This document shows positions 1 through 5,909 of a stretch of 32,336 nt of DNA, in pieces (position 1 is the first letter of the stretch; each line of letters opens with the position of its first letter). Source of the DNA: Deltaproteobacteria bacterium (GTDB lineage Bacteria; Desulfobacterota; GWC2-55-46; JADFVP01). Under the pieces are notes generated by a model. It worked only from the letters and a program-made list of their open reading frames with translations, made no database searches and was not told the origin of the DNA. Where the stretch lies: the NCBI GenBank assembly GCA_029262515.1, contig JAJCZH010000015.1, positions 1 to 32,336 on the forward strand, read 5' to 3'. The position numbers and the translations under genes were made by a program.

Positions 1-129
1 CTTCTCGAAGCAAGGGTATTGACGGAATATTGGAGGCAGAAGTACAATCAGGTCAGGCCTCCCAGTTCTTTAGGCTATAGACCACCGGCACCGGAGACTA
101 TGATGCCGCAGCAGGTTATAAATGGATAG
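1..129 (+). CDS. IS3-family transposase (OrfB), C-terminal end only
   Basis: The frame is open from the first base and ends with TAG at 127-129, giving 42 residues. It contains RPPSSLGYRPPAPE, which matches the conserved tail of IS3-family OrfB integrases (usually RPHSSLGYRPPAPE), preceded by EYWRQKYNQV, which fits the helix before that tail. Family knowledge: OrfB carries the DDE catalytic core that cuts and joins the insertion-sequence ends. The catalytic part lies left of the window, so I cannot tell whether the gene is complete. The His-to-Pro change in the motif is unusual and may be an early sign of decay. The element's right end follows at 170. Confidence 0.85.
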   Translation, partial: LLEARVLTEYWRQKYNQVRPPSSLGYRPPAPETMMPQQVING

Positions 130-170
130 AAATTCACTTTAAAGATTGACCGACAAATAGGGGCAGGTCA
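1..170 (+). mobile_element. Right end of an IS3-family insertion sequence
   Basis: The transposase tail is followed by 41 bases ending in AATAGGGGCAGGTCA at 156-170. Read on the other strand this is TGACCTGCCCCTATT, a TG-starting inverted-repeat end. It resembles the left end at 3502, TGGACTCCCCCCTATTTTG. Directly after 170 the sequence becomes a truncated TPR gene in mid-domain, so 170/171 is read as the insertion junction. Decayed copies of the same right end lie at 2955-3030 and more weakly at 750-813. No target duplication can be checked because the left end is outside the window. Confidence 0.75.
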
Positions 171-549
171 CCGGGAGGGCCCGCACCACACAATTATTTG
201 TGTATGGCCTACTTTGAGAGAGGATATCGCAGGTGCGATAGATGAGTTTCGCGCTGCACTCGTGAAAAGAGGCGGGGATGAAGATTGAGAAAGCGCTATA
301 GAGGAGTTCCGGATACTCAAGAGAGTGCGGCCGGGATACCTGGGGTCGTACTTTAACCTCGGCATACTATATTGCAAAAAGGGTTCGTTCAAGGAAGCGA
401 GGACGGAATTTCACGAACTCCTGCGCCAGAGTCCCCGAAACCCGGAGGCATTAAGGTACTTAGAAGAGATAGATAAAATATTCGATGGAGTGAAAACCTC
501 AACGGGGTGCGGGTTAATAGAGGAAGGAATAAAACTCGAAGGACTGTGA
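171..549 (+). pseudogene. Broken C-terminus of a TPR membrane protein, paralogue of the gene at 16418-18115
   Basis: The sequence is a frameshifted copy of the TPR region of the intact minus-strand gene at 16418-18115. PGGPAPHNYL at 171-200 matches PGGPSPHNYL there; after a shift near 225, GAIDEFRAAL is identical; SYFNLGILYCKKGSF and EFHELLRQSPRNPEA match SYFNLGVLYFNNGLF and EFHELLRLSPDNPEA. About 25 residues between two TPR units are missing, there is an in-frame stop at 286-288, and all N-terminal membrane segments are absent. The IS end at 170 abuts the first homologous codon, so the IS insertion probably cut the gene. The last open stretch, 325-549, is unlikely to be made as a functional protein. 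Confidence 0.8.
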
Positions 550-665
550 GGTTCGTGGATTCCAGAGATATAGCTGGTAGAATAATAAAGCAGAATTACC
601 TATTTTTTTCGGTACTTTTCACCGCTGTCGCAAGGTGCAGTATTTCAATCGATAGCTTTAGGGTG

Positions 666-694
666 TTGACGAAGTAATGGAAGCGCACATATAA
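666..694 (+). promoter_or_regulatory. Putative sigma-70 promoter for the membrane protein at 862
   Basis: TTGACG at 666-671 and ATATAA at 689-694 are separated by exactly 17 bases, close to consensus for both hexamers. It lies about 165 bases before the ATG at 862, so the leader would be long and would run through the IS remnant. This is inference from sequence only. Confidence 0.4.
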
Positions 695-749
695 CGGCCT
701 TACTTTATAGCTTGCAGGTGTACTGGCTAATGGCATCAGAGGTTACGGC

Positions 750-813
750 GCCTCTACAGGTAATAGGTATAATAAGTTAACTCTAAGATTGGGTTAAGTG
801 TTTGGGCAGCCCA
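750..813 (+). repeat. Degenerate remnant of the IS3-family right end
   Basis: CTACAGGTAATAGGTATAAT at about 755-774 resembles CTACAGGTTATAAGTGTAAG in the remnant ending at 3030. It is followed by AAGATTG and then GGGCAG at the spacing found in the intact end at 143-170. Identity is low, and without the other two copies it would not be recognised. Confidence 0.4.
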
Positions 814-861
814 AGAGCACATTTGATGTTCATTAAAGCGGAAATATTATAATGGTTCAGA

Positions 862-2619
862 ATGGGTATTAAGGAAGGCAGGGTATTAGAGAATTTTGCC
901 GCAAGGCGCAGGTTCCATATAGTCTTTGTGGTGCTTCTGGTAATCCTGGCGGCATACCTTGTTCCAAAGACCATGCCGGAAGAGTCTTGGGACGGGTGGG
1001 GTAAGGGGTATTTCGGGGCCCAGACCATGCTTACAATCGAGCACTGGAGCAAGGACGGGATATTAAACCATAAGCTCCTCTTTCTGCCAATAGGCTACTC
1101 CAAGGCTGTTAAGTACCTTGACGAACCCGAGATGCGCCACCACGCAAGGGGCATAGTCACCGGGGAGCTTATTGGCAGAAGGCTCTACTACACGCATTTT
1201 CCTCCGGGCTATATCTTGCCGTATGCCTTTTTAATGAAAGCCGGTTTTTCCGAGAGACATTGGTTCCGGTTGCTCTCGGTCTGTCTCTCTTTAACGGCCC
1301 TTGCTCTCCTCTATATTTCAATCAATATTATAGCCTCTCCGGCAACGGCCTTTGTAGTATCGCTTTATTACGGGATTTCTACTATGTTTCTTGATTATGC
1401 CGACTCAATAGCCAACCATGCTGTTGACGAAGTACTTCGCTTCGCTATTCTACTCGCGAGTCTAATAGCCATACGCTCCATGCCCGATAAACTCGGCTTC
1501 AAGAGATATACGGTTTTAATATGGCTCCTTTATTTTGTCCTAGCCGTCTCCTCTTACGATTCGACGTTATTCATCTTCATATGGCTTGTCTCCCTCGACA
1601 TCATATTCCGCTCATCATACCGTGAGAATTTCGCAAGGGCGATTGCCTGGAGAAGGTGGTTATTTCTCGGTACGGCGCCTGTTGCCGGTTTTGTTCTTCA
1701 AGCACTTCAAAACATGTGGTACTTGGGGTTTGAGAATATGATATTGGACTTCAAGGGGGTTTTCCTCGTTCGTTCAAGTATATCAGCCTCGGAAGTTACA
1801 GGCGGTGAGGGAATGAGTATCTTGAGTTTTTTGACAGATCATTCCTTTTCGGTTTTCAGGGCTCTAGACAGCATAACAGGCGGTGTGCCTGTTATGGTAA
1901 TAGTACTGCTTACTGGTGCCGTTATCTACCTGAAACGTGCCACTTCGACACGCCTTCCGTCTTTTGCCTTTGTTGTGGCCTTTTTAGTCGCAGGGATCGC
2001 CTTCCCCTTTGTATTTGATAATACGACAAACTTTGAATACGAGGGAAGACAGTTAGCGCCATTTGCCGGGCTCTTAATCGGATCTGCGACCGTGCTCTTA
2101 ATAAGCTCGTTACGGAATCTGCGTCGAGTATTGAGATGTGGTAGGGGAAAGATCCACAGCGCCGTGCTTATTATGGTTCTGCTGCCCGCTCTCTTTTATA
2201 TATGGTCAGTACAGGCCTACAGGACAGTTGAGTATGTAGGTGATTGGCCTAACAACGATGAGGATGTAGAATGGGTGGAGGTTATGAGGACAATAGCTTC
2301 CATGACAACGGCAGATACGGTTATTTTCAGACTTGTGCAGCGCGGCAAAGGCGACTATCCTCAGCCTAACCCCATGACTGAGTTCTATACTAATGCGACT
2401 GTTCTGCACTTTAAAAGACAGGCAGACATTAAACGTGACTGGTTATGGCTGAAATGGCGCTCAGAGGAGCCTTTCGACACGTTATTTGTCACGGAGAACC
2501 TTAGTGCGATAAAGAGCCTTGCCGGGGATCTGAAGTTAGTCGGTAAAATAGAGGCTCTAGGTGGTTTATACATTCTCAAGGTGCCTGCTAACGTGCGCCC
2601 ATCTCTAAAAAGTCCCTGA
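862..2619 (+). CDS. Multispanning membrane protein, GT-C glycosyltransferase-like
   Basis: 585 residues with a short cytoplasmic N-terminus, a first membrane segment at about residues 18-36 and roughly ten further hydrophobic segments, then a soluble C-terminal part from about residue 455. The first long loop contains ESWDGWGKGYFGAQ, followed by HFPPGYILPYAFLMK before the next segments. An acidic first loop and an FPPGY-like motif are typical of GT-C fold enzymes (ArnT/PMT-like), which use lipid-linked sugars in the inner membrane. Against a firm call, no DxD or ED pair is obvious in the loop. There is no strong ribosome-binding site before the ATG at 862. It is the only intact gene in a region of IS fragments and pseudogenes, and a DUF1643 remnant abuts its stop codon, so its C-terminal residues could have been altered at that junction. 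Confidence 0.65.
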   Translation: MGIKEGRVLENFAARRRFHIVFVVLLVILAAYLVPKTMPEESWDGWGKGYFGAQTMLTIEHWSKDGILNHKLLFLPIGYSKAVKYLDEPEMRHHARGIVTGELIGRRLYYTHFPPGYILPYAFLMKAGFSERHWFRLLSVCLSLTALALLYISINIIASPATAFVVSLYYGISTMFLDYADSIANHAVDEVLRFAILLASLIAIRSMPDKLGFKRYTVLIWLLYFVLAVSSYDSTLFIFIWLVSLDIIFRSSYRENFARAIAWRRWLFLGTAPVAGFVLQALQNMWYLGFENMILDFKGVFLVRSSISASEVTGGEGMSILSFLTDHSFSVFRALDSITGGVPVMVIVLLTGAVIYLKRATSTRLPSFAFVVAFLVAGIAFPFVFDNTTNFEYEGRQLAPFAGLLIGSATVLLISSLRNLRRVLRCGRGKIHSAVLIMVLLPALFYIWSVQAYRTVEYVGDWPNNDEDVEWVEVMRTIASMTTADTVIFRLVQRGKGDYPQPNPMTEFYTNATVLHFKRQADIKRDWLWLKWRSEEPFDTLFVTENLSAIKSLAGDLKLVGKIEALGGLYILKVPANVRPSLKSP

Positions 2620-2850
2620 TACGATAGTTCCAGAGAATAACAAGTACCTTAAAGATTTGAATAATGAAGCGAAAATGCTTGTTTGTGCTTGGGGTGACGC
2701 TGGCGGTTACAAAAATAGAGATCGTGATGTTTTAAGGTTGCTAAGAAATACGCATTGCTTAATTAAATTAAAGAGTGGCAGGCCTGACATCCTTTTTACA
2801 GGGATCCAGCGCTTACTCAATACTGCTCTGAGTATTTTGAGCTGGTGTAA
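2612..2850 (+). pseudogene. DUF1643-like gene, N-terminally truncated and frameshifted
   Basis: Reading from 2612 gives VPENNKYLKDL, then LVCAWGDAG, then RDRDVLRLL. This matches the C-terminal half of DUF1643 proteins, which typically read GPENDxxL, VxAWGxxG and GRDxxVLxLL. A one-base loss near 2786 breaks the frame: up to there the text is LKSGRP, and in the shifted frame it continues HPFYRDPALTQY to a TAA at 2848-2850, as expected for the family's GxPxHPLY ending. The N-terminal half (LNPSTAD, NLFAYR) is missing. The fragment starts within 10 bases of the stop of the preceding gene, so a rearrangement joined them. DUF1643 has no settled function. A continuous frame from a TTG at 2657 to 3004 exists, but its tail past 2786 is out of frame with the family. 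Confidence 0.6.
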
Positions 2851-2954
2851 ACCGGAGAAGATAAGCTGTATAGTAGGCATGATATTGACACCTCACTGTC
2901 GTGAGTATAATCATTTCAAATACGCAGCTCTTTTGCTACCGACTACCTGCAATA

Positions 2955-3030
2955 GATATTATCATACCTCTACAGGTTATAAGTGTAAGAAGTTCACCTT
3001 ATGATCGCACCGACTAATAGGGGCAGGTTA
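2955..3030 (+). mobile_element. Solo remnant of the same IS3-family right end
   Basis: ACCGACTAATAGGGGCAGGT at 3009-3028 differs at one of 20 positions from the end at 149-168. The similarity continues left through TTCACCTTA and CAGGTTATAA, covering the last codons of the transposase gene seen at 108-129. No transposase body precedes it. Sequence right of 3030 begins a signal-peptide gene remnant. Confidence 0.65.
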
Positions 3031-3425
3031 ATGAAGAAGTAGAATAAGTCATTTTTTTTTTAATAGTTACGTATTCGATCTCCCTCTTTTCACTGCAAGC
3101 TTTTGCTGAAGAAGTTGAACAACTACACGGACAGTGGGCCTATTACCGTTGAAGATACGATCAAAGACATTACTTCCTCATTGTCTGATAATGATAATAA
3201 GACCTTAGAAATACAGCTAAGAAAGGTCTTATTAGATTTAATTTTGGGTTGGGAATGAGAATTAGAAACTATTATGGCTTGTGGTGAGGAATTCATAAGC
3301 TGATTGAGTCAGCGTATGGTAAGCCGTGCCATCCGGATGATGCTTCAATGATAATCATAGAGACAGTATGGGTGGAAGTGAGGAAATATGAGCCTAGAAG
3401 TCTTGGGGGTGTTTTTTTAAGTTGA
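3031..3425 (+). pseudogene. DUF6794-like exported protein, multiply broken
   Basis: An ATG at 3031 is followed by a stop and a shift, then by a signal-peptide-like stretch (SISLFSLQAFAEE). Further on, in shifted frames, come PITVEDTIKDITSSLS, then MRIRNYYGLW, a stop at 3286-3288, and AYGKPCHPDDASMIIIETVW. The sequence (I/V)RNxxGLW followed by HPDDASMIII...W is the hallmark of the DUF6794 domain as I remember it. At least two frameshifts and two stops mean no protein is made. The gene start touches the IS remnant at 3030, so the original promoter was probably lost when the element inserted or recombined. Confidence 0.6.
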
Positions 3426-3501
3426 GTTTTTCCCGTAATTAATATATATCGCCTTCAATATGCCTTCATAGGTGTAACACGCACCTTGCATAGCACCTAC
3501 T

Positions 3502-3777
3502 TGGACTCCCCCCTATTTTGAGACAGTAAAATATGTCACACTTGGCACACATAGGAGGTGTTGCAAGTGGTAAAGAAACGATATTCAAAAATATTTCGTC
3601 TGGTGTCAGTTGAGCGTATGAAGCGATGCTGCAATATCTCAGTGCTGCCTGAGGAGCTTGGCGTTCACAGAAGGCTTCTTTACACCTGGCGCGATAAGCT
3701 CGATCCGGTCGAGTGTGAGGAGGCTCCTGCACCGGTAAATTCACCAGTAACCATAGAGACTTTTGACTGGTAATAGT
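3502..3777 (+). mobile_element. Left end and orfA remnant of an IS3-family element
   Basis: TGGACTCCCCCCTATTTTG at 3502-3520 resembles the inverted complement of the right end at 156-170. The transposase first reading frame starts 65 bases in, after a clear AGGAGG. The element stops around 3777 without orfB, so only the 5' end is left. It probably belongs to the same IS family as 1-170, though copies cannot be paired by sequence. Confidence 0.6.
3567..3773 (+). pseudogene. IS3-family OrfA (helix-turn-helix), truncated
   Basis: From GTG at 3567 (AGGAGG eight bases upstream) the protein reads VKKRYSKIF, ERMKRCCNISVLPEELGVHR and RRLLYTWRDKLDP. This is the N-terminal DNA-binding helix-turn-helix of IS3-family OrfA (Pfam HTH_Tnp_1 type). 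Family OrfA proteins usually have about 90-110 residues with a leucine zipper at the end; here the frame stops after 68 residues in unrelated sequence, so the zipper and the frameshift window into orfB are lost. It cannot support transposition. Confidence 0.7.
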
Positions 3778-3994
3778 ATACAAACTCACTATTCTTTAGT
3801 GCTGCTACCAAGTCTTTAATTGTATTTGGTTTCTACCATATTTATTCGCTTTTATGGATGGAGTAAGGTTTTATATAAAGCTTTAAACAGTATGTCAGAA
3901 TTAATTGTACTCCTGACACTAGGCACTGTCAACTCTGCGTCAAGGCTGGTTATTTTCCTTAAAGTATAGGTGTGTGTAATAGGCTTTATGTTGT
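3778..3994. other. Intergenic region, no gene seen
   Basis: AT-rich sequence between the IS remnant and the end of the Crp/Fnr transcription unit. I see no terminator hairpin or coding signal. Confidence 0.4.
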
Positions 3995-4129
3995 TTATTT
4001 AGGGAAGTCTACTCCCGATCGGACATGGTTCAGCTTAACGACTGTTCCTAATTGCTCCAGCTCTCTCTGTCGAGACTGCCTGGAGGAAATGAAGAAGTCA
4101 AACTTTTGCAGTATATCTTTCTTGTCCAT
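3995..4129 (-). CDS. 44-residue protein coupled to the Crp/Fnr gene, resembling a cNMP-domain start
   Basis: The ATG at 4127-4129 shares its A with the TGA of the upstream Crp/Fnr gene (TGATG), a classic translational-coupling arrangement. The product starts MDKKDILQKFDFFISS, continues RELEQLGTVVKLNHV and ends after 44 residues at TAA 3995-3997. The opening resembles the first helices of cyclic-nucleotide-binding-type proteins (FxxFxxLSxEELEQLA...VVKL), which suggests the truncated N-terminus of a second Crp-like protein. It could equally be a genuine small protein. No homologous sequence follows downstream, so any truncation is complete. Confidence 0.4.
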   Translation of the reverse strand: MDKKDILQKFDFFISSRQSRQRELEQLGTVVKLNHVRSGVDFPK

Positions 4130-4788
4130 CACTCTTCACCTAACGGTACAAGTATACTAATCTTCTTTCCATCTACTTCGATAATGTCGTCCTCAACGAG
4201 TTTTCTCAGAAGCCTTGAAAAGGTCTCGGGTGAGATTCCGAGAAGCAAAGAAAGCTCCCCTTTCGGTACGGGTAACGTTATCGTCTCACCGTTGCTCTTT
4301 TCATTCAGATGTTCTAGATAATTCAAAAAACGCTTCCTTACATCAGCCAGCGTCAGGTCCTCCACCATCTTTATAAGGTACTGTGTTTTTGCAGTAAGCT
4401 TGGCTATAAGTTTCATAGCCACCTCCGGGTGCCCTTGTATGCAGTCAAAGAGTTTCTTTGCATCAATTGCGAGTAAAACGGACGGTTCTATTGCCATGGC
4501 GGTTACAGGGTAACGGTTATTCAAAAAGAGTATCAACTCTGCAAAAAAATCACCCGGTTCAATAAAGCGGATAATGGCCTCTTTGCCTTCCTCATTAGAC
4601 CTAAAGAGCTTAATACTACCTGAACTTAAATAGTAGAGGTATCGGCCTTCGTCGCCTTCAAGAAAGAGCATCTCGCGCTTGTTGATACTTACCATATGGC
4701 TGATATCACTTATCAAACTCACTATCTCGGTATCTGCATCACCACAAAAATGTCTGGAAAATGATTCAACGACTATTTTTTTCTTCAT
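4129..4788 (-). CDS. Crp/Fnr-family transcription regulator
   Basis: 219 residues, the usual size. The N-terminal effector fold spans about residues 12-130, with FLEGDEGRYLYYLSSGSIKL and IRFIEPGDFFAELILF as the beta-roll strands. A long dimer helix follows, then a winged HTH at about 172-205 (GELSLLLGISPETFSRLLRK). The E-S/T-x-x-R recognition helix (PETFSRLLRKL) is the Fnr/Crp type that binds TTGAC/TTGAT half-sites. There is no N-terminal four-cysteine cluster, so it is not a classical oxygen-sensing Fnr; Dnr/NnrR-like NO sensing is possible but unproven. A matching palindrome lies three bases before its ATG. It is divergent from a cytochrome c' operon and overlaps a small downstream ORF. Confidence 0.9.
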   Translation of the reverse strand: MKKKIVVESFSRHFCGDADTEIVSLISDISHMVSINKREMLFLEGDEGRYLYYLSSGSIKLFRSNEEGKEAIIRFIEPGDFFAELILFLNNRYPVTAMAIEPSVLLAIDAKKLFDCIQGHPEVAMKLIAKLTAKTQYLIKMVEDLTLADVRKRFLNYLEHLNEKSNGETITLPVPKGELSLLLGISPETFSRLLRKLVEDDIIEVDGKKISILVPLGEE

Positions 4789-4790
4789 TT

Positions 4791-4804
4791 TTGACCCCGG
4801 TCAA
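4791..4804. promoter_or_regulatory. Fnr/Crp-type operator TTGAC-N4-GTCAA
   Basis: TTGACCCCGGTCAA is a palindrome with six-base arms and matches the Fnr/Dnr-type pattern TTGAY-N4-RTCAA. It is centred 41.5 bases before the predicted start of the rightward operon, the class II activator position. On the minus strand its GGGG lies about where the regulator's ribosome-binding site must be, so binding could also shut off the regulator's own gene. Confidence 0.7.
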
Positions 4805-4826
4805 ATTGTTCGCGTGGAAAACGGAT

Positions 4827-4839
4827 TATATTAAAGCAC
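4827..4839 (+). promoter_or_regulatory. Predicted -10 box and start of the cytochrome c' operon
   Basis: TATATT at 4827-4832 fits a -10 box, placing transcription start near 4839. There is no -35 box, which is normal for a class II activator-dependent promoter. The operator at 4791-4804 replaces it at the expected distance. The leader to the first ATG is about 65 bases. Confidence 0.5.
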
Positions 4840-4903
4840 ATACAGGAAGTAAAAAAAATCACATATATGTCAATCAAGATAATGACTGTGAAAGGAGATT
4901 AAC

Positions 4904-5281
4904 ATGAAAAACAGGAGTAACTGGGCAAAAACAGCGGGTGTAATCGCATTGGGGATGATGGTGCTCTCCCCGGTAGCATCATATGCGGTTGACCTGGACC
5001 TGCGGACAAGAACACAAGAACGCATAGAGACTAGATCCTCACAGCAGAACGGGGAAGGTTCTCCGAACCGGTACATGAATACCGTAGAGCGTAGGACACA
5101 GGAAAAGAAGATGGCTAACAAGGCCGGGGAGAAGCGCCGCAATGAAGCACGTGAGCGTAACCAAGAAAGGGAGCACAAAGGCAGCAACTACGGCCAAGAT
5201 AGGCATAACAGTGATGGTGTGGGCTCAGGCAGCTTTGAAAGTGGTGGAAGCCACGGACGAAGCCGTGGCCGTGGAAGATAA
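4904..5281 (+). CDS. Small exported Arg-rich low-complexity protein
   Basis: 125 residues with a strong ribosome-binding site (AAAGGAGATTAAC before ATG). Residues 1-29 form a signal peptide ending VASYA, so the mature protein is periplasmic or outside. The mature part is highly charged and rich in R, E, Q and N (RTRTQERIETR, EKRRNEARERNQE), becoming Gly/Ser/Arg-rich at the C-terminus (SHGRSRGRGR). No cysteine or cofactor motif is visible, and I do not recognise the family. It is 21 bases upstream of the cytochrome c' gene and under the same predicted promoter, so it probably works with or near that cytochrome. The composition suggests an intrinsically disordered polycation. Confidence 0.75.
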   Translation: MKNRSNWAKTAGVIALGMMVLSPVASYAVDLDLRTRTQERIETRSSQQNGEGSPNRYMNTVERRTQEKKMANKAGEKRRNEARERNQEREHKGSNYGQDRHNSDGVGSGSFESGGSHGRSRGRGR

Positions 5282-5302
5282 CAGTACGGAAGGAGGTAAC
5301 GT

Positions 5303-5740
5303 ATGGGCCGGTTGAAAAAGGCGGTACTGATAACTATTCTAACGGGTGTAGTCGCCGGCGCGGCCTTACCCGCACGGGCTGAGCTTCAGCTCAAATCCAT
5401 AATGACAGACCTCTCCGCGCGTATGCAGGCGGTCGTGGTAGCGATAGGCGCCGGAGACTTCGCTGAAATAGAGTCCAACGCAAGTGTTATAGCCGATCAC
5501 GATAAGCCTCCAATGACGGAGAGGATGAAGATACTCGGGTTCCTTAAAAGTCGGGCCTCACAGTTTAAGAAAATGGACGGTAAGGTTCACGACAATGCTT
5601 CGGACATGGCCGAGGCGGCCAAGCGTGAGGATATGGAGGGAGTTCTAAAAAGCTTTTCGATCGTGCTTGCCGGATGTGTCGAATGCCACACCGGTTACAG
5701 GGACGACATAGTCGAGCATTTCTATAGCCAAAAAGAGTGA
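5303..5740 (+). CDS. Class II cytochrome c (cytochrome c'-like), periplasmic
   Basis: 145 residues. The start follows GGAAGGAGGTAACGT, a near-perfect ribosome-binding site. A signal peptide ends around ALPARA (residue 26). The single haem-binding motif CVECH lies near the C-terminus (about residues 126-130), as in four-helix-bundle class II cytochromes c; the mature length of about 120 fits. Family members bind NO or CO in the periplasm, and some transfer electrons. The Lys/Arg usually found after CxxCH is replaced by TGYRDD, with an arginine three residues on. Second gene of the Crp/Fnr-controlled pair and followed by a hairpin, so the operon probably ends here. A role in NO or redox stress is inference from family and regulator type. 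Confidence 0.85.
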   Translation: MGRLKKAVLITILTGVVAGAALPARAELQLKSIMTDLSARMQAVVVAIGAGDFAEIESNASVIADHDKPPMTERMKILGFLKSRASQFKKMDGKVHDNASDMAEAAKREDMEGVLKSFSIVLAGCVECHTGYRDDIVEHFYSQKE

Positions 5741-5754
5741 TACCTGCCTTTATG

Positions 5755-5788
5755 CGGCCCACCGGTATATCCTTGCATCGGTGGGCCG
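5755..5788 (+). terminator. Hairpin ending the cytochrome c' operon
   Basis: CGGCCCACCG at 5755-5764 pairs with CGGTGGGCCG at 5779-5788 around a 14-base loop, starting 14 bases after the stop codon. There is no T-run, so it may be a weak or factor-assisted terminator or an mRNA-stabilising hairpin. Confidence 0.55.
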
Positions 5789-5909
5789 TCCTGCCAAACC
5801 GGAAACTCTGTTCAGTCGGTGCAATGGCCTATTAACGGATAAAAGTATCATTCGGGCCTAGGTGTTGAGTTATAGGGTATTTTCAAAAACTACCGCCACG
5901 GAGCTAGTT

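Larger units (their letters stand above)
550..861. other. Intergenic region with a promoter and a faint IS remnant
   Basis: I see no gene in these 312 bases. They hold a sigma-70-like promoter at 666-694 and a degenerate IS right end around 750-813. The rest is AT-rich and without clear structure. Confidence 0.5.

Noticed and set aside
3199-3230. Eight-base inverted repeat AAGACCTT / AAGGTCTT as a regulatory hairpin
   Set aside because: It lies inside the DUF6794-like pseudogene's former coding sequence with no T-run; chance is likely.
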